Counted from the first letter of the stretch, positions 1 to 4,820 are shown. The stretch: 5,468 nt of DNA from an uncultured Ruminococcus sp. (GCA_902766575.1 CACXED010000052.1:1-5468), one strand, 5' to 3'. A program made the numbers and translations. Notes: generated from the letters alone by a model not told the origin.

Positions 1-1
1 C

Positions 2-922
2 ACCGACAATCCTCAGTACTGGTCGACAAAGATGACCGACACCGTCACTATCGGCGATTATCTCGGCGCGATGGCGGTCTCGCAGATCATGCAGAACGCG
101 ATTCTGCTCGGACTCTTTGATGAATACGGGCTCTCGCTGGGGAACGATAAGCTGAACGAGATCGACAGCGCTGTCGACACCAAGATCCAGCAGGCGGGAA
201 GCAAATCCGCGCTCAACTCGGCGCTCTCGCCCTACGGCGTCAACGTCAAGATGCTGAAGGAGATCTACATCGCCGAGGCCAAGATCTCCGCCGTTCAGGA
301 TTATCTGATCGGCGACAACGGCATAAACGCCTCTACCGACGAGGAGGTCGACAAGTATTTTACCGAAAATTATTACCGCTGCAAGCATATCCTTATCCGC
401 ACCGACGTCAGATACGAAAAGGATGAGAACGGCGAGCCTGTCGTCAACGACGAGGGAACCGCCTACAAGACGATCGAGCTCACCGAGGATGAAAAGCAGT
501 CTCAGCGCGAGCTTGCCGAGGATCTGGAGCTCCGCGTGGCGTCGGGAGAGGACTTTGACGCGCTCGTGCTCCAGTACAGCGAGGACACCGGTATGCAGCA
601 TTTCGATGACGGATACTACATCACCTCCGCCTGCACGTTCCTGCCTGCCGAGATTACCAAGGCCGTCATGAGCATGAAGCCGGGCGAGGTCAAGACTGTC
701 GAGACCTCCTATGGTATCTCGATCGTCAAGCGCTATGACCTCGTCGACAAGGCCTACGACGCCGAGCCCTACAAATCCGAGCTGATCGGAGATCTCCGCA
801 CCACCGTCAACACGGTTAAGCTCCAGAGCATCGTCTCCGGCTTTGCGGACAGCGTTATCCTCAACGAGGACGTTATAAGCGATTATCCGATCTCCGGCTG
901 CACCGCTGACTTCTATTATTGA
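2..922 (+). CDS. Parvulin-type (PpiC/PrsA/SurA-like) peptidyl-prolyl isomerase, 5' end missing
   Basis: This is the C-terminal part of a foldase that would help exported proteins fold outside the membrane. The reading frame is open to the left edge (residues before Met at 32 read TDNPQYWSTK), so ATG 32 is internal and the signal peptide or lipobox expected for this family would lie outside the window. Counting from that Met, residues 1-110 are a helical SurA_N/trigger-like chaperone segment. Residues about 115-236 are the parvulin domain: it opens with CKHILIRT (the usual SHILV strand), carries YSEDTG near 182-187, and closes with FLPAEITKAVMSMKPGEV and TSYGISIVK. An acidic insertion of about 30 residues (about 126-157) follows the first strand. 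The closing motif normally reads FGYHIIK; here the histidine position is Ser, so isomerase activity may be weak and the protein mainly a chaperone (inference). It ends with a helical tail. The family assignment is firm; whether it is PrsA proper cannot be decided without the N-terminus. Confidence 0.88.
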   Translation, partial: TDNPQYWSTKMTDTVTIGDYLGAMAVSQIMQNAILLGLFDEYGLSLGNDKLNEIDSAVDTKIQQAGSKSALNSALSPYGVNVKMLKEIYIAEAKISAVQDYLIGDNGINASTDEEVDKYFTENYYRCKHILIRTDVRYEKDENGEPVVNDEGTAYKTIELTEDEKQSQRELAEDLELRVASGEDFDALVLQYSEDTGMQHFDDGYYITSACTFLPAEITKAVMSMKPGEVKTVETSYGISIVKRYDLVDKAYDAEPYKSELIGDLRTTVNTVKLQSIVSGFADSVILNEDVISDYPISGCTADFYY

Positions 923-945
923 CAGAGCCGCTATTGACAGAGCCG
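917..945. repeat. Tandem 14-bp direct repeat over the stop codon of the PPIase gene
   Basis: The sequence TATTGACAGAGCCG occurs at 917-930 and again at 932-945, a 15-bp period. The first copy contains the TGA stop of the isomerase gene at 920-922. The second copy is entirely non-coding, so the duplication added a few bases after the stop without changing the protein. Each copy contains a TTGACA hexamer (919-924 and 934-939), but I see no matching -10 box 16-18 bp downstream of either. Confidence 0.75.
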
Positions 946-957
946 CCGGACGGCTTT
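939..957 (+). terminator. Weak hairpin after the PPIase gene, possible attenuator or terminator
   Basis: AGCCG (941-945) pairs with CGGCT (951-955) around a CCGGA loop. The stem extends to 939/957 with one G-U pair. Only three T residues follow before GC-rich sequence resumes, so this is a poor Rho-independent terminator. Read-through into the LiaF-like gene is likely. That gene begins about 100 bp downstream with no convincing promoter of its own. Confidence 0.3.
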
Positions 958-1010
958 CGGACAGAAGCCCGGAACAAGTTCTACGACACGATATTTATTG
1001 ATTTACTGCG

Positions 1011-1028
1011 AAAGGGATGGTAAAAGTG
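1011..1028 (+). promoter_or_regulatory. Ribosome binding site that favours GTG 1026 as the start of the LiaF-like gene
   Basis: AAAGGG at 1011-1016 directly abuts ATG 1017, which leaves no spacing for initiation there. The in-frame GTG at 1026 is 9 nt downstream of the same purine stretch, a normal distance. Using GTG removes three residues from the N-terminus (the protein would begin MKTKVSTN) and does not touch the first membrane helix. Confidence 0.55.
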
Positions 1029-1673
1029 AAAACCAAGGTCTCAACCAATGTTATAATCGGTATCCTGCTCGTAATAATCGCCATCGGATACATCGGAAAT
1101 GTGTTCGAGGTCTGGCATTTCACTCTGTTTTTCCCGGGATGGTGGACGCTGTTCATCATCGTACCCTCGATAGTTGCGCTCGCTGCCAACGGATTTAAGA
1201 AAGGCTATGTTATCTGGCTTGCGGCGGGAGTGCTGCTGCTTGTCAAATGTCTGGGGATAATTCCGGACTGGCTTTCAAAGCTGCTGGCGCCGGTGCTGAT
1301 ACTCGCGTTCGGACTTATGATCATATTCCGCGGCAAAATTGCGGGGGAGAACGGCTCGAGCTATCTTGCGCTGTTTGCGGGACGGACGCCTAACTACAAC
1401 GGCAAGAGCTTTGAGGGCGCCTGCTGCACCGCGATTTTCGGCGGAGTCGATCTCAAGCTCGGTCAGGCGGACGTCAGGGACGGCGCGGTCATCGACGCGC
1501 TGACGGTGTTCGGCGGAGTCGACGTGATACTTCCTCCCGAGGTCAACGTCGAGGTGAGCTGCCTTCCGATCTTCGGCGGCATTTCCGAGCCCAAGAACCG
1601 CGTCTACGACGAGAGCTTTCCCACAGTCAGGGTGAACGCCGTCTGCATCTTCGGCGGGGTCAGCGTAAAGTAA
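1026..1673 (+). CDS. Four-helix membrane protein with LiaF-like C-terminal domain
   Basis: This is a predicted cytoplasmic-membrane protein resembling LiaF/YvqF, the membrane inhibitor of the LiaRS envelope-stress two-component system in Bacillus. Numbering from the longer ATG 1017 form (218 aa), hydrophobic helices lie at about 11-30, 34-58, 64-82 and 89-105. The second includes the aromatic LFFPGWWTLFIIVP stretch typical of the DUF5668/LiaI-LiaF transmembrane region. After residue 115 comes a soluble beta-rich domain with four spaced FGG motifs (141-143, 165-167, 186-188, 212-214), as in AIFGGVDLKL and TVFGGVDVILP, the hallmark of the LiaF-like C-terminal fold. Start GTG 1026 is chosen from ribosome binding site spacing. 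The gene follows the foldase by about 100 bp in the same direction and may be co-transcribed with it. No lia-type sensor kinase or regulator is adjacent, so a stress-signalling role is inferred from family only. Other proteins of this class have unknown function. Confidence 0.82.
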   Translation: MKTKVSTNVIIGILLVIIAIGYIGNVFEVWHFTLFFPGWWTLFIIVPSIVALAANGFKKGYVIWLAAGVLLLVKCLGIIPDWLSKLLAPVLILAFGLMIIFRGKIAGENGSSYLALFAGRTPNYNGKSFEGACCTAIFGGVDLKLGQADVRDGAVIDALTVFGGVDVILPPEVNVEVSCLPIFGGISEPKNRVYDESFPTVRVNAVCIFGGVSVK

Positions 1674-1699
1674 GCCTATTTTTTCACAATACTCAAAAC

Positions 1700-1713
1700 A
1701 AATCGGCCGATTT
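1700..1713. promoter_or_regulatory. Palindrome 1 upstream of kdgK, candidate operator
   Basis: AAATCGGCCGATTT is a perfect 14-bp palindrome. Its centre is 31 bp (about three helical turns) upstream of the centre of a nearly identical copy at 1731-1744, so both would face the same side of the DNA. This is the geometry expected for cooperative binding by a dimeric repressor or activator of kdgK. The regulator is not in the window. Confidence 0.45.
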
Positions 1714-1730
1714 CCGAATATATCGTTATA

Positions 1731-1744
1731 AAATCGGTCGATTT
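1731..1744. promoter_or_regulatory. Palindrome 2 immediately upstream of the kdgK -35 box, candidate operator
   Basis: AAATCGGTCGATTT differs from the upstream copy by one central base (T for C), which keeps the AAATCG/CGATTT half-sites intact. It ends 4 bp before the -35 hexamer, so a bound protein would touch or block RNA polymerase. Activation from this position is equally possible. Confidence 0.45.
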
Positions 1745-1748
1745 TTTA

Positions 1749-1777
1749 TTGCTTTTTTCGGCGGACGGTGATATAAT
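1749..1777 (+). promoter_or_regulatory. kdgK promoter, sigma-A type with extended -10
   Basis: TTGCTT (1749-1754) and a perfect TATAAT (1772-1777) are separated by 17 bp. A TG dinucleotide at 1769-1770 makes an extended -10 (TGATATAAT). Transcription would start near 1783-1785, about 32 nt before the kdgK ATG. It is the strongest promoter-like sequence in the window. Confidence 0.8.
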
Positions 1778-1781
1778 AGTA

Positions 1782-1800
1782 TCGGGAAAAATTTTTCCGA
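1782..1800 (+). promoter_or_regulatory. Palindrome at the predicted 5' end of the kdgK transcript
   Basis: GGAAAAATTTTTCC (1785-1798) is a perfect 14-bp palindrome lying on the predicted transcription start and just before the ribosome binding site AAAGGAG (1801-1807). In RNA it could form a small 5' hairpin that protects the message. In DNA it could be a further protein site, although its sequence differs from the two upstream palindromes. Confidence 0.35.
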
Positions 1801-1816
1801 AAAGGAGATTGATATC

Positions 1817-2848
1817 ATGAAAGATAAATTCGTCAGCTTCGGCGAGATCATGCTCCGCCTGAAGTCCCCCGGATATGACCGTCTGTTCCAGCAGCCCACG
1901 CTTGAGGCTACCTTCGGAGGCGGTGAGGCCAACGTCGCCGTCTCGCTTGCAAACTACGGTCTCGACGCTAAGTTCGTCACCGCGCTTCCCGACAACGACG
2001 TCGGAAAGGCCTGCGAGCGCGAGCTCCGCAAGTACGGAGTCGACACCTCCGATATCGCTCACACCAAGGGCAGAATGGGTATCTATTACCTCGAGACCGG
2101 CGCCTGCCAGCGTCCCTCCAAGGTCATCTACGACCGCGAGTTCTCGTCCTTTGCCAACATCAAGGAGGGCGATTTTGACTGGAAGTCGATACTCGCCGAC
2201 GCAAAGTGGTTCCATGTGACCGGCATCACTCCGGCTGTCTCCGCCGGAACCGCGGCCGAAGCCATCGCGGCGCTCAAGACCGCAAAGGAGCTCGGCATCA
2301 CCACCTCCTGCGACCTCAACTACCGCGCTAAGCTCTGGAAGTACGGCAAGCGCGCCGACGAGGTCATGCCCGAGCTCGTCAAGTACGTCGACGTTGTCAT
2401 CGCCAACGAGGAGGACTGCCAGAAGGCTCTCGGCATCAGCTCCTCGAACAAGCCTGAGCTCGGCGAGATCGACCTTGACTGCTACAAGGAGATCAGCGAT
2501 AAGGTCATGGCTGACTTCCCGAACGTCAAGACGGTTGCGATCACTCTCCGCGAGTCCAAGTCCGCAAACCGCAACGTCTGGTCCGCCTGCATCAACGACG
2601 GCAAGATCTTCGCGCGCAGCCGCGTCTATGACATCACCGATATCGTCGACCGCGTAGGCGGCGGAGATTCCTTTGCGGGCGGTCTCATCTACGGTCTTGC
2701 TACCAAGGGCGACGCGAAGGCGGCGCTCGAGTTCGCGGTCGGAGCTTCCTGCCTCAAGCACACGATAAACGGCGACCTCAACCTCGTCTCGGTCGAGGAG
2801 GTCGAAAAGCTCATCGGCGGCGACGGCACCGGAAGAATCGCAAGATAA
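1817..2848 (+). CDS. kdgK: 2-keto-3-deoxygluconate kinase, PfkB/ribokinase family
   Basis: This enzyme phosphorylates 2-keto-3-deoxygluconate with ATP to give KDPG in the cytoplasm, linking uronate, pectin or gluconate breakdown to the Entner-Doudoroff aldolase. The 343-aa length is normal for the family. Residues 6-17 (VSFGEIMLRLKS) and 34-47 (GGGEANVAVSLANY) form the substrate-facing N-terminal part, and DLNYRAKLW is typical of KdgK-like kinases. The PfkB C-terminal signature VGGGDSFAGG lies at about 280-289, with Asp284 as the catalytic base. The start is fixed by AAAGGAG at 1801-1807, 9 nt before the ATG. The gene has its own promoter, two candidate operators and a downstream palindrome, and no kdgA/eda or uronate genes are visible next to it, so it appears to be a single-gene unit. 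Assignment to the PfkB family is certain. Substrate is inferred from resemblance; a related sugar such as 2-keto-3-deoxygalactonate, or another hexonate or ketose, remains possible. Confidence 0.88.
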   Translation: MKDKFVSFGEIMLRLKSPGYDRLFQQPTLEATFGGGEANVAVSLANYGLDAKFVTALPDNDVGKACERELRKYGVDTSDIAHTKGRMGIYYLETGACQRPSKVIYDREFSSFANIKEGDFDWKSILADAKWFHVTGITPAVSAGTAAEAIAALKTAKELGITTSCDLNYRAKLWKYGKRADEVMPELVKYVDVVIANEEDCQKALGISSSNKPELGEIDLDCYKEISDKVMADFPNVKTVAITLRESKSANRNVWSACINDGKIFARSRVYDITDIVDRVGGGDSFAGGLIYGLATKGDAKAALEFAVGASCLKHTINGDLNLVSVEEVEKLIGGDGTGRIAR

Positions 2849-2862
2849 CGATACACAATTAG

Positions 2863-2902
2863 CGCTGGGGAGGACTTTTTCGCGAAAAAGTCCTCCCCAG
2901 CG
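2863..2902. terminator. Perfect 40-bp palindrome after kdgK, terminator or dispersed palindromic repeat
   Basis: Twenty bases from 2863 are exactly repeated as the reverse complement to 2902. The arms run CGCTGGGGAGGAC then five T, meeting at a CGCG centre. In RNA this gives an 18-bp stem with a CGCG tetraloop. CCCTTTT follows at 2904-2910, a modest T tract. The position, 14 bp after the kdgK stop, fits a terminator. The length and perfection of the stem are more than termination needs, so it may also be a copy of a dispersed intergenic palindrome. Confidence 0.7.
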
Positions 2903-2997
2903 TCCCTTTTCAAAAAGCTCAATACAAAACACCGAGGCTTGTTTTCTGCGTGATTCTTCTAACCGACCCGATTTTACAAAATATTCATGGATTATTC

Positions 2998-3026
2998 TTT
3001 ACTGCGTAGACTATTGGTTATATAAT
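2998..3026 (+). promoter_or_regulatory. Promoter of the DUF4097 gene and probably pth2
   Basis: TTTACT (2998-3003, four of six consensus bases) and a perfect TATAAT (3021-3026) are separated by 17 bp. Transcription would begin near 3033, leaving a leader of about 34 nt before ATG 3067. The rest of the gap from 2903 to 3060 is AT-rich and shows no gene. Confidence 0.7.
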
Positions 3027-3053
3027 TAAAGCTGCACGTTAGAGCTTCTTCGC

Positions 3054-3069
3054 GAAAGGAATGAAAATG
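3054..3069 (+). promoter_or_regulatory. Ribosome binding site that favours ATG 3067 as start of the DUF4097 gene
   Basis: GAAAGGA at 3054-3060 touches ATG 3061, so that codon is too close to be used efficiently. ATG 3067, in frame and two codons later, is 6 nt after the AGGA core. The change removes only Met-Lys from the N-terminus. Confidence 0.6.
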
Positions 3070-4158
3070 AATCTTAAAAAATTTACCACATTCGCCGTGA
3101 TCGCGGTCTTTGCGGTCGTCATCCTCGTCTGCCTTGCGCTTAGAGCGGCGTTCGGCGCGATTTCCGGAATTATCGTCGGCGGCGTCAACGCTGCCGGAAA
3201 TATCATCAGCGTCACCGACGAGGGCGTCAGCATCGCGGATTACATAAAGATCGACTCAAACGGTGTGCGTATCGGCACGAGCTCCGCTCCGATTGTCGAC
3301 GTCTCCGACTCGGGCGTTAAGGTCGATCCCGAAATGGGCGGCAGCTTTGACGCTATCGACGTCACCGAGTCGGGCTTTGAGCAGTATCGCTACACCTTCG
3401 ACGCAAATGTCAACCGCGCGCTTGACATTGCCGTTTCAAACTGCGACGTCGTAGTCGCAGCCGGCGAGGGCGATTCGATAATCGTCGACGTGCTCGAGAG
3501 CGAGGATTTCAGATATACGTTCTCCACGTCGAGCAACACGCTGACTGTCCGCGACTCCCAGTCGGACGCGGAGCAGCAGGAGATAAGCATTTTCGGATTT
3601 AAGCTCTCGCTCGGAGCCAAGGAGCGGAAAAATACCTACACCGGTCTCGGAATGGTCGTCTACCTGCCCGAGGGCTTTGACGGCGAGATAAGCATCTCGA
3701 CCTCCGAAGGCGGAGTCAAGCTCGGGAATCTCAAGCTCGGTGAAAAGCTGTCGGTCAGCACCTCAAACGGCAATATTTCGCTTTCCAACATCGAGGCGTA
3801 TGAGATCGACGCAGTTTCGACCAACGGACGGATGGAGCTTGAAAACCTCTCTGCGACCGAGATCTCGGTTTCGACCTCCAACGGCAGGATCGAGCTCAGC
3901 GAGTCGACCGCAAAGCGGCTCGAAGCGATCACATCAAACGCTTCAATTGACTTCTCGCGGCTCTTTGGCGAAAAATTCACCTTCAAGACCTCCAACGGCG
4001 ACATCGACGGCTCGATACTCGGCAGCGAGAGTCTCTTTTCGATCGAGACCGTGACCGACCGCACCGCGTATCCCAAGTCGGTCGAGAATCCCAGAGCGCA
4101 GTACAGGCTCTCAGCCACAACTTCCGGCGGCGATATCAACGTCCGCTTTGTCGACTAA
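3067..4158 (+). CDS. Membrane-anchored DUF4097-family beta-repeat protein (LiaG-like)
   Basis: This is a predicted surface or cell-wall-facing protein of unknown biochemical function. Numbered from ATG 3061 (365 aa), residues 4-7 are basic (NLKK) and residues 9-40 are a hydrophobic segment without an obvious signal-peptidase site, so it probably stays as an N-terminal anchor. Residues 49-108 hold four short repeats of the form xVTDEGVxI (at about 50, 63, 80 and 100). Residues 110-210 are a beta-rich connector. From 213 to the end come about seven rungs with an STSNGxIxL core (213, 233, 252, 271, 290, 310, 353), mostly spaced 19-20 residues, characteristic of DUF4097 right-handed beta-helix domains. 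Bacillus LiaG has this domain, which suggests but does not prove a link to the LiaF-like protein upstream. It has its own promoter, and its stop lies 4 nt before the Pth2 ATG, implying a two-gene operon. An adhesin label is sometimes used for the family, but nothing here shows adhesion. Confidence 0.85.
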   Translation: MNLKKFTTFAVIAVFAVVILVCLALRAAFGAISGIIVGGVNAAGNIISVTDEGVSIADYIKIDSNGVRIGTSSAPIVDVSDSGVKVDPEMGGSFDAIDVTESGFEQYRYTFDANVNRALDIAVSNCDVVVAAGEGDSIIVDVLESEDFRYTFSTSSNTLTVRDSQSDAEQQEISIFGFKLSLGAKERKNTYTGLGMVVYLPEGFDGEISISTSEGGVKLGNLKLGEKLSVSTSNGNISLSNIEAYEIDAVSTNGRMELENLSATEISVSTSNGRIELSESTAKRLEAITSNASIDFSRLFGEKFTFKTSNGDIDGSILGSESLFSIETVTDRTAYPKSVENPRAQYRLSATTSGGDINVRFVD

Positions 4159-4162
4159 AGCT

Positions 4163-4585
4163 ATGTATAAATCCAAAATGATGATAGTCGTCCGGCGCGA
4201 CCTCGGTATGCGCAAGGGCAAAATCGCCGCTCAGGCAGGTCACGCCTGCGTCGAAGCGGTTCTGCGCGCTCTTGCAAAGGAGGGACGGCTCGGCGATATT
4301 GAGCTGAACGGCGGTCAGATCTCGTTAAAGCCGTCCGGCAAGCCGGATACTCCGCTCTCCGACTGGTTCAGAGACGGAGAAGCTAAGATCTGCGTCTATG
4401 TGAACTCGCTCGAGGAGCTTCTCGGCGTTCACGAAAGGCTGACCGAAGCAGGGATCATCTCCGCGCTGATCGAGGACGCCGGATGCACCGAGTTCCACGG
4501 CGTGCCAACCTACACCTGTCTTGCCTGCGAGCCGTCCCTGCCCGAGCGTATCGACCCGATAACCGGCGGTCTGCCGCTGTTCTGA
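4163..4585 (+). CDS. Peptidyl-tRNA hydrolase, Pth2 family
   Basis: This is a cytoplasmic enzyme that cleaves peptidyl-tRNA released by stalled ribosomes and so recycles tRNA. Pth2 is the usual form in archaea and eukaryotes and occurs only in some bacteria, where Pth1 is the norm. Numbered from ATG 4163 (140 aa), residues 6-28 (MMIVVRRDLGMRKGKIAAQ and following GHAC) match the Pth2 N-terminal signature, including Lys20 of the KGK motif and His27. ALIEDAGCTEF (101-111) carries the conserved Asp105. DPITGGLPLF is the typical C-terminus. A segment of about 30 residues at 37-66, between the first helix and the DGEAKICVYV strand, makes it longer than the usual 115-120 aa. ATG 4163 is preferred over an in-frame TTG at 4148 that overlaps the upstream gene. 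No strong ribosome binding site is visible, so translation is probably coupled to the DUF4097 gene ending 4 nt earlier. A general PTH2-fold protein with another substrate is possible. Confidence 0.85.
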   Translation: MYKSKMMIVVRRDLGMRKGKIAAQAGHACVEAVLRALAKEGRLGDIELNGGQISLKPSGKPDTPLSDWFRDGEAKICVYVNSLEELLGVHERLTEAGIISALIEDAGCTEFHGVPTYTCLACEPSLPERIDPITGGLPLF

Positions 4586-4589
4586 ACAA

Positions 4590-4620
4590 AAAAGCTCTCC
4601 ATGGCGGAGAGCTTTTCGTT
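4590..4620. terminator. Strong bidirectional Rho-independent terminator between pth2 and pyrG
   Basis: AAAAGCTCTCC (4590-4600) pairs perfectly with GGAGAGCTTTT (4606-4616) around a five-base loop, followed by CGTTTT. On the minus strand the same stem is followed by six T (opposite 4588-4593), so it can stop transcripts from both sides. It begins 4 bp after the pth2 stop. Confidence 0.9.
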
Positions 4621-4820
4621 TTAAGGCAACACCGCACAATTCTAAGTGCGGAGATGCGCAGGAATTTTTTCGTCAGACACAGTAAAGAATCCGATCAGTT
4701 GCTCCGCAACTGTTAGGCAGGGTACCGCCCCTGTCAAGGATTTTTGCGAAGTATGACGGAAAAAGGGCAAGCAGATTCGCGCTTAAGGCGTCAGCCGTGA
4801 ATTGTGCGGTATTGCCTTAA
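4621..4820. mobile_element. 200-bp foldback element with terminal inverted repeats (MITE-like or structured RNA)
   Basis: The first 22 bases (4621-4642) and the reverse complement of the last 22 (4799-4820) agree at 21 positions. Both ends begin TTAAGGCAA and continue ACCGCACAATTC, with the single mismatch at 4630/4811. Shorter matching blocks continue inward: AAGTGCG (4644-4650) with 4778-4784, TTTTTTCGTCAGAC (4665-4678) with 4751-4764, and AAAGAATCC (4684-4692) with 4738-4745. The centre holds two hairpins, CAGTTGC-TCC-GCAACTG (4696-4712) and a 7-bp stem at 4716-4735. No convincing ORF lies inside. This is the architecture of a non-autonomous transposon relic or a dispersed structured repeat. 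TTAA at each end could be a target duplication, but no longer duplication is visible. It occupies most of the gap between pth2 and pyrG. Confidence 0.72.
4696..4735. repeat. Paired hairpins at the apex of the foldback element
   Basis: Hairpin one is a perfect 7-bp stem (4696-4702 with 4706-4712) closed by a three-base TCC loop. Hairpin two pairs 4716-4722 with 4729-4735 (one G-U) around TACCGC. With the outer arms closed they would form a three-way junction, the shape of a structured RNA or cruciform rather than a plain foldback. Confidence 0.55.

Larger units (their letters stand above)
1700..1747 (+). terminator. Candidate Rho-independent terminator of the LiaF-like gene, formed by the paired palindromes
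   Basis: In RNA, 1700-1713 can pair along its whole length with 1731-1744: thirteen Watson-Crick pairs plus one G-U, with a 17-nt loop (1714-1730). The 3' arm runs straight into a T tract (1742-1747). It lies 27 bp after the LiaF-like stop codon, a normal terminator distance. The same bases are also palindromic in themselves and can be read as operators, so the two functions may overlap or only one may be real. Confidence 0.5.

Noticed and set aside
919..962. TTGACA hexamers as promoters for the LiaF-like gene
   Set aside because: No TATAAT-like hexamer lies 16-18 bp downstream of either copy; the sequence at the expected position is GC-rich. The AT-rich stretch at 990-1000 lacks a matching -35.
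1700..1744. Two-copy palindromes as the beginning of a CRISPR array
   Set aside because: Only two 14-bp units with a 17-bp gap, self-palindromic, directly upstream of a promoter, and no cas genes. This is operator or terminator geometry.
1676..2932. 418-aa minus-strand open frame opposite kdgK
   Set aside because: It lies antisense to a clear PfkB kinase, has no recognisable domain, is dominated by Val/Ala/Asp/Leu as expected from the complement of GC-rich codons, and has no promoter or ribosome binding site. It is a shadow of kdgK.
3029..3047. AAGCT/AGCTT hairpin in the leader of the DUF4097 gene
   Set aside because: Only five base pairs with a nine-base loop and no T tract or covering of the ribosome binding site; this is expected by chance.
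3660..4139. 159-aa minus-strand open frame opposite the DUF4097 gene
   Set aside because: Its serine/glutamate/proline-rich repeats are simply the antisense reading of the STSNG rungs on the plus strand. No initiation signals are seen.
4483..4716. Plus-strand frame running from pth2 into the foldback element
   Set aside because: It overlaps pth2 in another frame, crosses a strong terminator hairpin and the foldback arm, and resembles no protein family.
4621..4820. Foldback element as a riboswitch or tRNA-like leader
   Set aside because: It lies between convergent genes rather than upstream of a gene on either strand, matches no riboswitch core I recognise, and has transposon-like symmetrical ends, so a leader function is not supported.
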